In this document: positions 22,815 through 34,539 of the stretch, in pieces
Layout: each line of letters begins with the position of its first letter
Numbering within the stretch: the stretch's first letter is position 1
Assembly: GCA_034509755.1 (NCBI GenBank)
Contig: CM067552.1
Location: 14,541,001-14,605,000 of the forward strand
DNA from: Anisodus tanguticus
Lineage: Eukaryota; Streptophyta; Magnoliopsida; Solanales; Solanaceae
DNA: 64,000 nt
Direction of reading: 5' to 3'
Program-made: the position numbers and the translations under genes
Notes under the pieces: generated by a model
What the model was told of the DNA's origin: nothing
Database searches by the model: none
The model's input: the letters and a program-made list of their open reading frames with translations, nothing else

Positions 22815-25285
22815 TTACATCCCATATTTTCATACGTCAAATTTCGTCATAAGTTAGCCGACATAAGCTCAGGAATGTGTTACGCCCCTTAATTTCACTC
22901 TAGTATGTGTCATAAGTTAGGCAACGAAAGCCCGAAGAGGTTAAGATCCTATTTATGGGAAGTAATGGTTTAAATCAAGCGTTAAGTAAAACCTTTTAGT
23001 AAATATTTGAAGAATATGATTTTATGTAGTTAGAGTTATTATTACTTCTCGGATATGTTTTAAATTATATACATGGGTGTATTGCATAGATCATTAATAT
23101 GCCAATTTGTTTTCATTTAAAGTCATGTTTTGCATATGGTTAACTGGTTGTAGGCTAAGCATGCTAAGGTAAATTACCTTTATTAAGGCTTCATATGTTG
23201 GTCAATTGGAGCGTGATAGTTGTCTGCCTTGATATATGTTGATAACCACCTGGATTTAACTATGCCTGTCCCTCTTATCTACTACTATGTATAAAATGTT
23301 CCTTATTGAACCTAAGTGATCCCATATGTTTGATTGGCTAAGTATAGTAACTGCCTAAGATTGGATAGCTATGATGTGAATAGGCTCCTTGTGTGACAAA
23401 ATGCCTCTGTTCTTGTCAAAATCATGCACTTATTTCTTAGTATCCTGATTAGGCCTCTTTGTGTTTGATTTTAGTTAAGGATAGCTTGACATTGAATAAT
23501 GTTGTCTTAAACGGTTACATGTTCACCTTAAGATCTTCAAACATATCCCCAAGATTGATTGTCCACTCATATTAGCATGCCTAAATGAGCAGATGTGCCC
23601 TTGATAGCATGTAACATCCTTTTGAGTCATTTGGTTTGCCATATTAGCATGTTGGAGGATCTAGGCATGTGTGTATTTAGCTAGTTCCAATCTAGCAATT
23701 CATCATCCTCACCATAGATTAATTAGTTCACCATTCTGCTTTGAGATATCTTAGGAATAATCTTAGTTGCATTTCATGTCCTAGGGCTTGTTTGTTTCAT
23801 TATTCTCATGTGGGAAATGCAGGATATACAAGTGATATATTTTGAGGCATATAAGGGATAAAACTTAGGTATATACGCTCAGTACATATTGAGGTTGTAT
23901 ATCCTTGTATACCCCCTCAGTATATCATATATAGTTTGAATATCCCACGTATATCAGTCATCTCTATATGTCTAAGTGTGCTAAATGTGGGCTTGCATCT
24001 TGTTGGGTATGAAGGGGTTGGATCAACGTGTCTATTGAGCCCGTCTTCCTCTCTTCTCTTTGAATCTGAAAGATACGTGTGTATTGGGCCTGTCTTCCTT
24101 TCCTCTCTCTAAATCTGAACGGTATGTCATTGGGCCTGTCTATTTGCTTCTGTGTACTGTATGTCCTGTCTAAGCCCAATACTAATTTGAAATGAGCGGA
24201 CCTTTATTCTTTTAAGTGTATTGATATATATATATATATACCCGCATTCAGTATTTCATGTATTTATATTTGATAAATGTCGGGCATGTTTTAACTGATA
24301 TCTCTGTTTTCGCCCTCCCTTTGCATGAACATGGCCTCATAGGGCCCATATCCCACTGTTTTCATGTAATGTTTGAGCCATTGGGCCTGAGGGCCCAACA
24401 ACACCCTTTTGATTGAGTCCGGCAAAAATGAAGGCCCAATTATGGGTAAAAATGGCATATACATTTGCAAGAAGGTCTAATCATGGGTAAAAATGATAGA
24501 AGGCCCATCCATGGGTGAAAATGGCGTAGAAAAATAGAATTTTATTTCTTTTACGCGGTAACTAGTGGGCCGGTATACCCACTAACCCGTTTATATTTCT
24601 TGCATTATTGTTTATGCTACTTGTAAAACACTTTAAATATTATTGGTACCCTTAATCAGAATTTAATTATATAGAGTTGCTAATCTTTTATGTCCTTAAG
24701 AATAAGTGGATTTTCGGATAATTAATAACATTGGTTTTTTTTGGCTGTGTGTTTACTCTCACGTCTCTCAAAACTAATATTTTTGCAAATAAATGAAAAG
24801 AACGTGGTTTAAAATTTGCGAAAGAAAAGAATATGATTCTTTCCAACATTTCAGAAATCAAGTCTTGAATAATAATTGCTTCTTTTTAAACCCAAGTTTA
24901 GTTATCCTTTAACAATTGAAAATCCTTTGTTAACTATAGTTCGGATTAAAAGAGAACAAACAATTAGCGTTAACCTCTTTTCAACATAAAGAATGTAGTT
25001 TAAACTCTCCAATTCACAATGATAGATATTTTGAAAGAAAGAAACATTTTGCTATCTCTTTTTATGAAAAAGAAAGATTTTTTCAAAAGAATTGTTTATT
25101 TTCAAAAAGTGTTGTGTGAAAAACTATTTTTCGCAAAAGATTTGAATGACAAGTGATTTTTGCAATATTTTAAAACACTAAGCATTTTAAATGTAATTTT
25201 TATTATATAAGACCAGAGGACAACCGTATCTTATGGATTCTTAATACCGGGATGTTTAACACCTTCCTCGGGGAATCATTTGAAC
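22815..25285 (+). mobile_element. old LTR-retrotransposon sequence, with two LTR-like starts
   Basis: TGTTACATCCCATATTTTC at 22815 and TGTTACGCCCCTTAATTTC at 22879 look like two successive LTR starts, that is, one LTR nested in another. The following 2.4 kb is AT-rich without coding sequence. It contains a (TA)n run at 24223-24240 and a short tandem array at 24420-24530. The sequence continues on the other side of the Copia element at 30094-30296, where TTAGGTGGAGACTC resembles an LTR end followed by a primer-binding site for tRNA-Arg. That reading is tentative. Confidence 0.45.
24420..24535 (+). repeat. imperfect tandem repeat with ATGGGTAAAAATG core
   Basis: AGGCCCAATTATGGGTAAAAA, then TCTAATCATGGGTAAAAATG, then AGGCCCATCCATGGGTGAAAATG recur about 30-50 bases apart. 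It is a short decayed array within LTR-derived sequence and is not coding. Confidence 0.6.
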
Positions 25286-25491
25286 TGTTAGATGATATTA
25301 ATCTCCCTTGGGGAGTCTTTCATTAGTATCAAGGTATATATAGAGTACAATATTCATCCCTTATACAATAGGAATCCTAAGCCTATACAAAAGAGGAATC
25401 CTAGTCTTACCATAATTATATTTACACAATATATGGAAATATTCTAATTATGGGTGGGGAATATATTGTTTCCTATATTTACACGTTTACA
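25286..25491 (-). repeat. 3' LTR of the smaller Copia element
   Basis: 206 bp, beginning TGTTAGATG and ending TTTACA on the plus strand. It is nearly identical to 29888-30093; differences I can see are at GTATCAAGG/ATATCAAGG, CCTAAGCC/CATAAGCC, TAATTATGG/TAAATATGG and GGGTGGGG/GGGTAGGG. Confidence 0.93.
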
Positions 25492-25499
25492 CACCCCCT

Positions 25500-27057
25500 C
25501 AGTCGGAGCGGGAGGAGGCCGGACGCTGAAACTGGATCTGAAGTCAAGAAATAACTGTCTGGGAAGTCATTTGGTAAATATGTCTGCATACTGATAGGAT
25601 GATGGAATATGTAACACTCTGACATGGCCTAACGCAACTTTCTCACGAACGAAGTGTAGGTCTATCTCAATATGCTTGGTTCGCTGATGTTTAACCGGAT
25701 TATGAGAAAGATAGATGGCGAGATGTTATCACAATACATAATAGATGCTCGACGCAAAGGACACCGAAGTTCTAACAAGAATTTCTTAGCCAACAAATCT
25801 CGGCTACTACATTTGCAACGCCTCTCGTACTCACCTCGGCACTTTGGAGCGAGATAGGGTAGCCTGTCGCTTGCGTACCAAGAAATCGATTATCCCCTAA
25901 GAAAACACAAAAGCCGGAGGTGGAGCGTCGCGTGTCCGGACACCTCGCCCACTCGCATCCGTACATGAAAGCAACCTGTCGGTGCGAGAGGGGTATAGGT
26001 GCAAACCATAATCAAGAGTGCCCTTAATGTATCGAATGATATGCTTAAGAGCGTGAAATGAGACTCCCCGGGGGCATGCATGAATAAGCACACCCGCCGA
26101 ACAAAGCATAAGCTATGTCCGGCCCGGTGAATGTGAGATACCGAAGTGCACCCGCAAGGCTCCTATACGCAGTAGGATCAGAGACTGGAGCACCATCCAT
26201 AGCACTGAGCTTAGATTTGGAATCAACTGGAATAGGCACCTCTTTGCAGTTCGCTATCTTAGCCCTGTACACAATCTCTTCTGCATACTTACGCTGACAC
26301 AAGAACATATGATTGGCAGACCTGGTCACTGATATCCCCAAAAAGTAACTCAGCTTCCCCAAATTAGTCATTGCAAATTCGGACTTGAGCAAGACAATAA
26401 TCTCATTTTTCAATCCGTCGGAGGAGGCAGTAAGAACAATAACATCCACGTAAAGTAATAAGTAAGCAGTGTTACTACCTCGATGAAAAATGAAAAGTGA
26501 TGTATCACTCTTGCTGCATACAAACCTAATCTGCAGGATATACCTGACAAAGCGATCATACCACGCACGGGGGCCTGCTTCAGGCCATATAGTGACTTAC
26601 AGAGATGGCACACATAGTGAGGAACTGCTGGATGGGTGAACCCTGGTGACTGATGCATGTAGACTGTCTCTCTCAGATCCCCATGTAAGAATGCATTCTT
26701 CACATCAAGCTGATGGATCGGCCAGTGTTTGCCCATGGCAATGCTCAAAACTGTGTGGATGGTAGCCGGTTTGACAACCTGGCTGAAGGTCTCACCACAA
26801 TCAATGCCCTCCTGCTGATTTGTGCCATTAGCCACAAGACGAGCCTTATACCTCTCAAGATCCCCATTGTCTCTGAACTTGTGACGAAATAGCCACATAC
26901 AATGAATGACATTCACCCCCTCAGGTCTAGGTACTAGATCCCACGTGTGCTGTTTAGTTAAAGCATTGAATTCCTCATATATAGCCGCATTCCAATTAGG
27001 GTCTTGTTTGGCCAATTTTGGGTTCTTTGGAAGTGGAGAGATGGTTTGGGCGGACAA
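25500..27057 (-). pseudogene. Copia reverse transcriptase and RNase H, disrupted
   Basis: The minus strand encodes the RT from WNAAIYEEFNAL through HQLDVKNAFLHGDLRE and CKSLYGLKQAP, then in a shifted frame the palm motif, then KLSYFLGISV and YRSLAGALRYLT. The palm box reads YVDV: the second catalytic Asp (usual YVDD) is Val, encoded at 26441-26443. RNase H is only partly recognisable (TRRSTSGFCVFLGDN, then GVANVVAEICWL). Frameshifts separate the pieces near 26450 and 26050. It is inactive. Confidence 0.88.
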
Positions 27058-27348
27058 GTTGAAATGGATTTTGGGTTTGAAGATTCCATGCTTTGAACGA
27101 GTTTACATTGGATGAGTAGGGACAGTGGATGGCGGAGTGGTGTCTGAGACGGGGGGTAAAGTCGGATAAGGAGAAGGTGGGGGCGAAGCCGTCGGAGGCG
27201 CCGCGGCTCCTGGATCGAGAGTCGCGGCGCTAGAAGGTTGACATGCTTCTCTGAAGTTTTGGCGTCGTGGCTCTGACGACGGAATAGAGGATGTGATTTG
27301 TTCGATTATGAGGGGAGAGATGGCAGACTCGTCAAGAAATGAGTAGTC

Positions 27349-28440
27349 CTATTTTTGGAATTTTGGAAGATTCAAAAATGGGAATGTGGTCTCGTCGAAT
27401 GTGACGTGACGAGATATGTGGATCTGACGAGTCGATAAGTCATAGCATAGATAACCCCTATGGTTCGGCAGGAATCCTAAAAAGACACATGGAGTGGACC
27501 TAGGAGCGAGCTTGTGAGGGGTGGTGGAGCTAAGGTTGGGGTAGCACAGACAACAAAAAATTCGTAGATGATCATAAGAGGGGATTCTATGGTAGAGGAT
27601 TTCGGTAGAGGTCATATTGTGAAGAGTTCTAGTAGGGAAAATATTTATAGTGTATTCTGGCATTTTAGCAGCATAGACCCAAAAGGGTGGAGGGAGGGAG
27701 GCATGAATCAATAGGGTGCGAATCATATTGTTAATGGTGCGGATGATTCTTTCAGCTTTACCGTTTTGTGGTGAGGTGTGAGGGCAGGAGAAGCGAAAGA
27801 CCATGCCATTAGTGGTACAAAAGCGGTGAAACATAGATTTGTTGAATTCACGACCATTATCGCACTGAAATGATTTTATGCCTTTTCCAAATTGTGTTTG
27901 AATGAACTTGCGAAACTCAAGAAATTTGATAAACACTTCCGATTTAAATTTAAGAGGGAATAACCAAACGTAGTGTGAAAATTCATCAAGCAACACAATA
28001 TAGTATTTATGACCGAGAGAACTAGAGATAGGAGATGTCCATAAATCGACATGTATGATATCAAAAGGAGCAAATGTAACACTAGTATATGATTTAAACG
28101 GAAGACGAATATGTTTGCCTAAAGAGCAAGAAACACAATTTTGGGCAAGTTTCCCATTACAAGCAATGAAATTGTTGCCTCTAAGAAAATTAAAATCTGG
28201 GACTCCTGGATGACCAAGCCTATTATGCCAAGTTGAAGAAGAAACAGCCGCTAGAGTGACGGGAGAGCCAGATTTGGCAGCGGAGGTAGAAGTGAATGGA
28301 TAGAGATCCCCCGTGCTATTGCATCTCGTAAGAGGTGTCCCCGTATGAAGATCCTTCACAGTAAAACCAAAGGGGTCAAAATCCACAGAGACAAAATTAT
28401 TACGAGTAAATTGGCGGACAGATATGAGGTTCTTAATCAT
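27349..28440 (-). pseudogene. Copia integrase (open 363-codon frame)
   Basis: A long uninterrupted minus-strand frame. A GAG-pre-integrase domain has the H-x3-H and C-x2-C ligands (WHNRLGHPG, CVSCSLGKH), followed by the catalytic core with D (IIHVDLW), D (FQCDNGREF) and E (NGKAERIIRT), all three kept. The C-terminal part reads CVFLGFLPNHRGYLCYD. The frame opens downstream of a protease region that carries a stop. Confidence 0.92.
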
Positions 28441-29054
28441 GTGTGGGGCATATAGGGTGTTTTTTAGGGAGAAGGGTGGATGATGAGGTTGTGTGTATGA
28501 GGTACCATAACCCTTAACTGGAATGCGTTGTCCACTACCAACTGTAACATATTGAGGATGCTTTAAACTAAACAGTTTAGGAATAGTACCTGCAGACTAG
28601 GTGACGTGAGATGTGGCGCCTGAGTCCATGTACCAAGTATTGTCAGGCTGTTGCATAGAGAGGGTGCTGAACGCCTGACCCAACTCACTAGGTGTCATGC
28701 CGGAGGAGGGATGTGGGACCTGACCTTGTATGAAGTGGGCCTGCTGTGGGGCTGGAGCGGGGCCTAACAAACCGGGGTAAGAATACGGATTGTATGGCTG
28801 CTGGTACTGGAATGGACTTGGCGCCGCAGCTCTGAACTGGGGCGCCGCGGCGCTGTAGACGAACTGCGGAGGAGCCGCAGCCCAGTTGTTTGGCGATCTC
28901 TGTTGCTGTTGCTGCTGTTGGTTCTGTTGACCGCGACCCTTGCCACGACCACGGCCTCCTCTACCGCCGCGGCCTTTTCCACCCTTGCCGCCGCGGCCCT
29001 ACCACTGTTGGGAGTTGTTTGGTGGCGTCTGATCTTAGGGTTGCGTGTCGACAG
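28441..29054 (-). pseudogene. Copia nucleocapsid-like and protease region
   Basis: The minus strand reads a Gly/Arg-rich then Gln-rich and Ala/Pro-rich linker (about 28980-28700), then the protease motif WYMDSGATSHVT at about 28635-28600, immediately followed by an in-frame TAG. The active-site DSGA is intact but the stop would end translation. It connects the gag frame to the integrase frame. Confidence 0.8.
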
Positions 29055-29750
29055 CTAACACCTGTTGGGCGTGCTCATCCTGCTTAGCACGACGGGTTTC
29101 TTCGAGCAAAATTGTGAGCGAGCTTTGTTAAAACTCGGTAGCGGATCTGCCTGTTGAATTATGGTGGCCAAAGTATCATATTCGCCCTTGGTAAGACCAG
29201 AAATCATTTGTAGCACCATTTTATCATCAGTGATAGGCGTGCCGATGTTGGAGAGTTGATCCGCTAGAAGTTTAAGCTGCTTGCAGTACTCAGAGACATT
29301 GGAGAAGTTTTCAAGACGTGTTTTGTTGAACTGTTCTTCCAAATACACGGCACGAGTGTGCTTGTTGTCCTGAAAAATTTCCTCCAAACGATTCCACAAG
29401 TCAAAGGCTGTGGAGTCAGATTTCATGATAGTAAGGAGCAAATCCTGAGAGATACTATCATATATCCATTGTTTGACGCCGGCGTCGAGACGATGCCAGA
29501 TAGAATCATCAACCTCCATAGGGCGCGGAATAGTGTCATCAATATGGTCAAGCACGTTATAGAGACATGCATGATTGCGAAAAAGTTCAACCCAGGGAGA
29601 ATACTGGTTGTTTTCTTGATCAAGAATAATGGGAATATGGTTCTTGATGTTGGAAACAGTAAGGGCAGGGTGAAATGGGGGTGATGACTTTGTGGTGGGA
29701 TTTGTGGAGGTAGAGGCATCAGAAAGTGTGGAAGAATCAGGGATAACCAT
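29055..29750 (-). pseudogene. Copia gag
   Basis: The minus-strand frame starts MVIPDSSTLSD and contains the UBN2/Retrotran-gag core (YSPWVELFRNHACLYNVLDH, LWNRLEEIFQDNKHTRAV, MVLQMISGLTKGEYDTLATI). The normal frame would continue with ILLEETRRAKQ, but near 29115 a one-base shift diverts it to a short tail ending NRC. The gag is otherwise well preserved. Confidence 0.88.
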
Positions 29751-29887
29751 TTAGAGAAGAGAAGAAAGGAAGAACAAAATCCGAAAAACAAGAAGAAAAT
29801 CCGGGAGGGCCGCGGCGTAGGAGAGGCAGCCGGCGGCTGTGGAAGAGAAAGGTTTTTAGAGTTTTGTTTATTTGGCTCTTGATACCA

Positions 29888-30093
29888 TGTTAGATGATAT
29901 TAATCTCCCTTGGGGAGTCTTTCATTAATATCAAGGTATATATAGAGTACAATATTCATCCCTTATACAATAGGAATCATAAGCCTATACAAAAGAGGAA
30001 TCCTAGTCTTACCATAATTATATTTACACAATATATGGAAATATTCTAAATATGGGTAGGGAATATATTGTTTCCTATATTTACACGTTTACA
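29888..30093 (-). repeat. 5' LTR of the smaller Copia element
   Basis: The partner of 25286-25491. In minus orientation it is directly followed by the tRNA-Met primer-binding site (plus-strand GGCTCTTGATACCA at 29874-29887). Confidence 0.93.
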
Positions 30094-30296
30094 TGAACCC
30101 TTATCCGAACTCTGGTTTACTTTAAAAAATTCTTTTGTTTGAAAAAACTTAAAAATATATGATTTTCCTACTTTTCCTTATAAATTAGGTGGAGACTCTA
30201 AATAAATAATAATTCCAAGAATCCACGAGTTATTAAGTAGCTTTTATGCCTTTGCGTAAAAGTGAACCATAACACCACTGGAATATGAGTGTTTAC
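30094..30296 (+). other. 203-bp remnant of the older host element between two insertions
   Basis: Continuation of the sequence broken by the Copia insertion at 25285. The text runs on from GGGAATCATT TGAAC to CCTTATCCGAACTCTGG. It contains TTAGGTGGAGACTC, possibly an LTR end plus a tRNA-Arg-type primer site. It ends in the TTTAC duplication of the gypsy element. Confidence 0.6.
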
Positions 30297-32353
30297 TGTT
30301 ATGCCCCGTAGTTTCGCACACGAATGAGAGTGTAGTGAGATGACTCGAGTCTTGACAACTTGAGATCATTTCCGACTGTTTGTATGGTATATAAGGATGT
30401 TAAGGAATGGTTTCAGAAGGTTGAAGTCAATAGGACTAACGGAAAACCCGATAAAGATTGACAAAAATTCCATGATACGCTAAGCGTTTTGCGTCGCGAA
30501 TGTCATTCCACCTCGCAAATCTAGCCGCATACCAAAGCCACCTCTCCTCCACCTCACTTCCACCATATGCGGTGGCACATGTGGCCGCATATGCAGCCAC
30601 ATATGTGAGGCAGTAGAGTTGGTTTATTTAAGATCATTTCGGGATAGCTTCATTTCAATTCATTTCACGACCCCTTAAGCTTCAAAACTGTCCCAAACAC
30701 TCCCAAATCCCTCTCCATCATTAAACAACATCTCTACATGTATCTAAGGTGATTTCTCCTTCCAAGAATCAAGAACACCTTGAAATCCTCTCTAGTTGGC
30801 TTGGCAAGGTTGTGAGCTTCTTTGAGATTGAGCTGAATCTTGTTGGGGGAGACTCCTTGGCTGGTTAAGGTGATGTTTCATCACCATTATGTGTTCTTTA
30901 GTTCCTCTTAACTTAGCTTGATTGGTTGGTGGAGATAACCTGGGAATTATGGAAGTATCGTAAGTAAGATCTTGAAGAAACATCTCTCATGGTATGAATT
31001 ATGTTACCTTGTTGTTTATGGTTGTTGATTAAGATTAAGTATGAATACAAGTATTGGATCTTGTTGGTTGAATTGTGAAATTAAGTAAAAGAGTTTTGGA
31101 AGAGAATGGTGCTAGTTGAATGAGACTCCATGTTAGCATAAGCTCAAGAACTTCACGCACTTAAGTTGTTCGACAAAATGTTTAAGTGAACTTTCTTATA
31201 AGAAATGAATTTGATATTGATACCAATCCTTTGTAAAATATAGATAATCGATCGTACAGCGCGAGAGGTCTTGTGGAACATAACTAGCTTCTTTGATAAG
31301 GTATGTAGGGCAAATTCCCTTCTTGGCATGACTTGATGTAAGTACTTCCTTGGAAGGATTTCCAACTTGTTAAATTAAATAACCATATGTTTATCTTGAC
31401 GAAAATGATCATATTCCTTATCAACAATATTTTCCACACTCCATATGTCTTAGAATAGTTAACTTAAAGTTGAAGAACGTAGCGACAATAATGATAGTTG
31501 GAGGATAACCACCATAGGTCACTCTGACTCTGTTCATGGTATTCCTTGAGGTCTATCTTGTATTGCACTTATATATATATATATATATCTCTTTTCTAAC
31601 CGCGATGTGTTATTATCAGCTAGGCAGACACGCATACGTGTATACCACTGATCAGTTAGGTAGATATTATCGCGTCCTATATGGCCAGGCAGTTATTATG
31701 AGTTTACTTACATGCATATATATATATATATTCATAATTTCATCAGTCGTATGCCCTCATTGGCTCTTTTGTAAGTTTCAGGATGATTATATGCCTCTTT
31801 CTTTTATATGATGCCTTTCATTTACATATTTTATCTGCCTTACATATTCAGTACACCTTTCGTACTGACGTCCCCTCCTGGGCACTATGTTCATACCTGC
31901 AGGTATAGACATGGTGATGTACCTCCTTAGTAGGGTACCGGTTTCCTGTTGTTAGTTGTCGTACTCCTCTTCTCCAAAGTCGTTGTACATAGTCGATAGG
32001 TACTATTATATTATTTCCAGTATTTTGGGTATGTATCCTAGCCAGTTGACTCATTGTCACACTCCTAGAGGTTTGTAGACCGGTGTTAGTGTGTATCGAT
32101 TTTGCTTGGCCTTGTCGGCCTTCTTGTCAGTTGATGATACTCTTGTTACGTCCTCGTCGGCTTTAGTTGAGTATATATACTAGTGTTCGGTCTCTTTTGC
32201 ACGCAGGTTGTCATTATATTTTTGTCAGGTGATTGCTATTTGGAGGCCTTGTCAGTCCAGGTTTCATGTCAGGGAATTCAGATACTATGATTGGTATGCT
32301 CGGGCCTTCGGGTGTCGGGTGCCGGCCACACCCTCCAAGGTTGGGGTGCATCA
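30297..32353 (+). repeat. 5' LTR of the gypsy element
   Basis: It starts TGTTATGCCCCGTAG and ends near GGTTGGGGTGCA. A TATA-like TTTATTTAAG lies near 30623. It contains (TA)n at about 31570-31589 and 31713-31731. The end is set by the primer-binding site, within a few bases. Confidence 0.88.
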
Positions 32354-32559
32354 AACTTGGTATCAGAGAAGGTCAATCATATGGAGTTTGCAAGCCGTGT
32401 CTAGTAGAGTCATGTTTATGGATGTGTTGTGCACCACACTTATAAGCGGAAGGCTACAGGACATTTAGGATGGTTACCTTTCTTCTTGATCTGGATCGTG
32501 CGATAGAGATGAGTCATAAGTGTTCTCTCTAACCCTCACATGTTTATATTCTTAGTGAT

Positions 32560-33620
32560 ACCTACTACTACCAGACGACAGACGGCTATGCAGAGGGTAG
32601 ATGAGGAAGAGGTAGAAGGCACCAGTCAGGCACCGCCCGCTAATGTGGATCAGCATGAGCCTCAGAATGAGGCTGACTCTCATGTTTTCAGAAAAGAACC
32701 CGCCACCTCCTCGGGGGCAGATGGGAGTTGATGTACCTCTTGTTCCTCCTCTGGTTGTTCCTGACCAGGAACTTTATATGTGGAGTGTTGTACAGATGTT
32801 GACTCAACTGGTGTCCTCTCAATCCCAGTATCAGACCCCCGGTATTGTATACAGGGCTGTTAGTGTGAGAGTTCGGGACTTTATCAACTTGGAGCCTCCA
32901 GTATTCACAGGGACGAATCAAAATATGGATCCACAGAGTTTTCTAAATCAGATGCAGTGGACCTTGGGAGTTATGTATGCCACTGATACTAATTCAGTAG
33001 TGCTTTCCTCTTATAGATTACAGGATGTTGTTATGACTTGGTATGAGACTTGGGAGAAGTCTAGGGGACCCCATTCCCCTCCCACAAGATGGTAGGAGTT
33101 TTCTGAGGCATTCTAGCAGAAGTATTTGCATGTTGAGCTCCAACGAGCCAGACATGATAGATTTCTACATTTGGAGCAGGGTAGCATGAGTGTATGAGAG
33201 TAAAACTTGTAGTTTAATTCATTGGCTAAATATTCTTCGATGATTGTAACTGAGATGAGTGATCGGGTGCATCAGTTTATTAATGGTCTAGGACCACACT
33301 TGGTAAATGACTGCAATACGGCTTCTTTGAATCCAAATATGGATATTTCTCACATCCAGGCTTACACACAGAACTTAGAGGATCATAAGAGGCAGCAGCG
33401 AGTTGATCGATAGCGGGATAGGGGTCAGCATAATAGGGCCTGATCCGCAGGAGATTCCAGAGGGAGGTTTAGGCCACAGTTCCCTAGGCACCTATCTTAT
33501 CATGCAGCTAGTACACCATCGTAGTTCCAGGGACAGCGCCGTGATCGGGCCACTTATTCTGGCTAGGGACAGAGTTCATAGGGATCAGGCACATAGCATA
33601 GAGGCGAGTCTAGTTAGGTG
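32560..33620 (+). pseudogene. gypsy gag, broken
   Basis: Pieces of a chromovirus gag. An acidic N-terminus (RRQTAMQRVDEEEVEG) is followed in another frame by the capsid core FINLEPPVFTGTNQNMDPQSF, WTLGVMYATDTNSVV and YRLQDVVMTWYETWEKSR, then a stop, EFSEAF, a further stop, and SLAKYSSMIVTEMSDRVHQFINGL. At least three stops or shifts break it, and no nucleocapsid CCHC is intact. Confidence 0.8.
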
Positions 33621-33931
33621 AGACCTCTATTGACTTTTTGTGATTGGTATGGTAGACCTCATTTGGGCAGTGTCGTCAGGGTTCGGACGTGTGCTATTCA
33701 TATGGGTAGCCAGGTTATATTATGAGGTTCGGCCCAATGAAAGGTGGGGCTAGTATGGCACAGCTGATAGGATCTGCAGCAATTTCTTCTTAGTCAGTAC
33801 GCCTTTCTAGGCAAGGTACTCAAACATCGGCTAGTAGAGGTAGAAGCAGAAGTGGAGCATCTATTTCAGGCGATCATTAGAACTGCATTTATACATTGTC
33901 GGGCTGATAGGATCTATAGTCATCTCCAGAT

Positions 33932-34210
33932 GTGGTTATAGGTATATTATCTATCTTTTCGCTTGATGTGTATGCCCTGATAGACCCAGGTTCTACTCTA
34001 TTGTATATTACTCCTTTTGTTGCTGGCAAGTGTAATAAGGAACGTGAATTGTTACATAAGTCATTTGAGATATCTATGCCCGTGGGTGAGTCTGTAATTG
34101 TTAGGAAAGTATATCGAGGTTGCGACGTGATGATTTATGATCGTCATACTTTAGCTAACTTAAATAATTTGCAGATGGTTGATTTTGATGTTATATTGGG
34201 TATGGACTAG
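33932..34210 (+). pseudogene. gypsy aspartic protease
   Basis: The open stretch carries VYALIDPGSTLLYITPF with the active-site Asp at 33983-33985. DPGST is the usual spelling in Tekay-type elements. It ends VDFDVILGMD, where a TAG replaces the expected Trp codon. A typical RT would follow. Confidence 0.82.
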
Positions 34211-34539
34211 CTGGCTTATTATTATGCTAACGTGGATTGCTGGACGAAAGTCGTTCACTTTAAATTCCCAGGAGAGGCCATTATTGAATGGAAATGAAAG
34301 GGTGAAGCACCTAAGAGGAGGTTTATTTCCTACCTTAAGGCTCATAAGATGATTTCTAAGGGGTATATCTATCATCTGGTGCGAGTACAGGATGCGGAGG
34401 CAAAGCCTCCAAGCCTGCAGTCATTTCTATTATGAATGAACTCGCTAATGTATTTCCTTATGAACTTCCTGGTATTCCTCCTAAAAGGGAAATTGATTTC
34501 GCTATCGACGTACTTCCTAATACCCAGCCTATATACATT

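Larger units (their letters stand above)
25286..30093 (-). mobile_element. Ty1/Copia retrotransposon with nearly identical 206-bp LTRs
   Basis: A complete but defective element of 4.8 kb, read on the minus strand. LTRs at 25286-25491 and 29888-30093 are both 206 bp and differ at about four positions by eye. The 5-bp duplication TGAAC flanks it (25281-25285 and 30094-30098). Next to the 5' LTR, the minus strand reads TGGTATCAAGAGCC, a primer-binding site for initiator tRNA-Met. Next to the 3' LTR is a polypurine tract ending GAGGGGGTG. Each LTR has a minus-strand TATATATA box (25335-25342 in the left copy). Gene order is gag, protease, integrase, RT, RNase H, as in Copia. Short LTRs and the Gln/Gly/Arg-rich nucleocapsid suggest an Ale/Retrofit-like lineage (inference). 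Confidence 0.95.
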
